Source: Prevotellaceae bacterium UBA2852
GTDB lineage: Bacteria > Bacteroidota > Bacteroidia > Bacteroidales > Bacteroidaceae
Length of the DNA stretch: 13,544 nt
Direction of reading: 5' to 3'
Assembly (NCBI GenBank): GCA_002350855.1
Contig: DEFM01000024.1
Location: 159,994-173,537 of the forward strand
Shown: positions 12,480 through 13,544 of the stretch, in pieces
Layout: each line of letters starts with the position of its first letter
Numbering within the stretch: position 1 is the first letter of the stretch
The notes under the pieces: model-generated
What the model saw: only the letters and a program-made list of their open reading frames with translations
The model's database searches: none
Told to the model about the DNA's origin: nothing
Program-made: the position numbers and the translations under genes

Positions 12480-13317
12480 ACTTCCTCAACCATTTCTTGC
12501 CATTCTTGATGTACATTCCTTTCTCCGGAACAGAGTTGAGTCGGCGACCGGTGAGGTCGAAGTTATTATTCTCATTATCTTTCCTTTTAGATAAAATACT
12601 GTTGACGGAAACGGACACTTCTGCGTCATAAAAGTCAGTGTCACCGAATATGCAGGTCTTACCTATACAGCAACTTGTGAAAATGCTTTCGCGGGCGGGA
12701 AGTGGCATCCATGGAGAGAAAGGTCCTGCACCAGAACCTATACCTTCCACCCAAACTACATTGTTAATAAACGATTCTTCTCCATTTCTGTAATATTCTT
12801 TATATGCATCAAGGAGTGTGAGAGTAAAACGACGGAACTGCAGTTCTCTAACTTTGATGGTATCAATTTTGTCAACCCTTAAATAAGATTCAAAAGGAAA
12901 TCCCAGGAGAGTATCAGGTTTCTCGTCCTTCTCAAGCAGACAACCAAATGCGTTGCCCTCAACACCACATCTCACCATGTCGCCTTTTTTCAAATCAAAG
13001 TTATAGAGGAGACGCGGTTTTGTGCTTCCTTTGGCAATAGCATATACTTTCTTTCCTTCATCACGGATAGCGGCATAATAGGTAGAACCGAAATCAGGAA
13101 AGGCAACATAGTTATATACTTTCTTCCATGTCTCGCCGTTAATCAGGGTGTCGCCATTAATACAATTACCATAGACATTTTCCTTAATTCCGCCTACCTG
13201 AGTTTTCCACACTTTCCCATCCTGTGCAAAAGGACGATATTCCAACTGTGTATTCTGAGCTGCCAAAGGCATAACGGACAGAAACAACATACCAATCAAT
13301 ATTATTCTTATTTTCAT
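12478..13317 (-). CDS. Exported protein of unknown function with sorting-like C-terminal tail (tandem family, paralogue 3)
   Basis: The 279-residue protein has a signal peptide (MKIRIILIGMLFLSVMPLAAQ, cleavage after ~21). The family core follows: FAQDGKVWK (30-38), INGDTLINGETWKKVY (53-68), YYAAIRDEGKKVYAI (80-94), RLLYNFDLKKGD (102-113) and VWVEGIGSGAGPFSPW (188-203). Then come a low-complexity linker (SKRKDNENNN) and the tail FDLTGRRLNSVPEKGMYIKN plus GKKWLRK (253-279). The tail DNA is ~92% identical to that of paralogue 1, with mainly synonymous changes, while the cores are only weakly similar. It is the first gene of the cluster and has its own perfect -7 box at 13349-13356. The tail probably serves in export or surface retention; no enzyme motif is recognisable. 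Confidence 0.87.
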   Translation of the reverse strand: MKIRIILIGMLFLSVMPLAAQNTQLEYRPFAQDGKVWKTQVGGIKENVYGNCINGDTLINGETWKKVYNYVAFPDFGSTYYAAIRDEGKKVYAIAKGSTKPRLLYNFDLKKGDMVRCGVEGNAFGCLLEKDEKPDTLLGFPFESYLRVDKIDTIKVRELQFRRFTLTLLDAYKEYYRNGEESFINNVVWVEGIGSGAGPFSPWMPLPARESIFTSCCIGKTCIFGDTDFYDAEVSVSVNSILSKRKDNENNNFDLTGRRLNSVPEKGMYIKNGKKWLRK

Positions 13318-13348
13318 AAAGTTTTTGTTTTCAATTGATTATTCATGG

Positions 13349-13356
13349 CAAATATA
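13349..13356 (-). promoter_or_regulatory. -7 box (TATATTTG) upstream of paralogue 3
   Basis: An exact TAnnTTTG match on the minus strand with a leader of about 25-30 nt before the ATG at 13317. The -33 position holds CTTTC, a poor match to TTTG. Confidence 0.5.
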
Positions 13357-13412
13357 CAAGTTATAGTTGATGCATGAAAGCAATAGAGGTGGAAAAATAT
13401 CAATCTGCCAAA

Positions 13413-13442
13413 CAATCTTGAAATGCTTGATTGTCAAGATTG
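13413..13442. repeat. 9-bp perfect inverted repeat near the right edge
   Basis: CAATCTTGA (13413-13421) is the exact reverse complement of TCAAGATTG (13434-13442), with a 12-nt loop. On the minus strand only TTTG follows, so it is at best a weak terminator for a gene beyond the window. It could also be an operator upstream of the 13349-13356 promoter. Confidence 0.45.
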
Positions 13443-13544
13443 TAGTTATGAAAATGTGTCAAAATCTAAAGAACAGGGGGTGGAAAAGTTTTGGGATGTA
13501 TCAAGGATTGGTTCTCTGTTTCGCTCGTTTTTAGTTAGACTTTG

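Noticed and set aside
13423..13544. Plus-strand open frame running off the right edge, from ATG at 13423
   Set aside because: Only 40 codons are visible, the ATG lies in the loop of the 13413-13442 hairpin, there is no Shine-Dalgarno and no recognisable motif. A divergent gene cannot be excluded.

Overview
The window looks like chromosome from an anaerobic Bacteroidota, most likely a Prevotella-type organism. Pointers are perfect Bacteroidota -7 promoter boxes (TAnnTTTG) with long AT-rich leaders, a surface-lipoprotein signal (C-D-K-D-D-E), C-terminal tails of the FDLxGRR...KGMYI...GKKWLRK kind found in Prevotella secreted proteins, a DUF4861 protein, a MenA-type prenyltransferase and PorT-like barrels. 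Genes are moderately GC; gaps are either very AT-rich or G/C-rich palindromic repeats. All eleven confident genes lie on the minus strand, so transcription runs from high to low coordinates. No rRNA, tRNA, insertion sequence or CRISPR was seen.

Left half (1-8241), housekeeping: a fused gamma-glutamyl hydrolase/M19 dipeptidase (14-1813), dprA (2017-3144), a secreted DUF4861 protein (3298-4560), a PfkB sugar kinase (4602-5546), a LOG-family phosphoribohydrolase (5783-6325), a CPBP membrane protease (6541-7350) and menA (7351-8241). The menA stop is immediately followed by the protease ATG. Gaps here hold repeats: a 209-bp element in two near-identical copies (1817-2025 and 6331-6539), a related G-rich element (5551-5777), and a heptamer array (3253-3299). 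A repeat of the same flavour appears to have been absorbed in frame into the N-terminus of the CPBP gene.

Middle (8242-9018): the only gene-free stretch over 300 bp. Its menA-proximal part is extremely AT-rich and full of phased short motifs (three TGTTGAtAA-like nonamers, three GTTTTAAAC dyads, a 15-bp inverted repeat). Then come two tandem copies of a ~100-bp palindromic repeat and a clear intrinsic terminator for the genes to the right.

Right half (9019-13544), cell envelope: two tandem paralogous outer-membrane beta-barrels (9019-9759, 9779-10423) in one operon, then three tandem paralogues of an exported family of unknown function (10669-11433, 11575-12294, 12478-13317). Two of the three carry an almost identical 27-residue sorting-like tail; the middle one has no tail and is a predicted surface lipoprotein. 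Just past the stop of the rightmost paralogue, in another frame, lies a 30-codon stretch that resembles a former C-terminus. I read this region as a small surface-protein cluster evolving by duplication and end-swapping. I found no complete new defence or mobile system; the strongest unexplained signals are the repeat-derived coding ends and the phased motif cluster upstream of menA.
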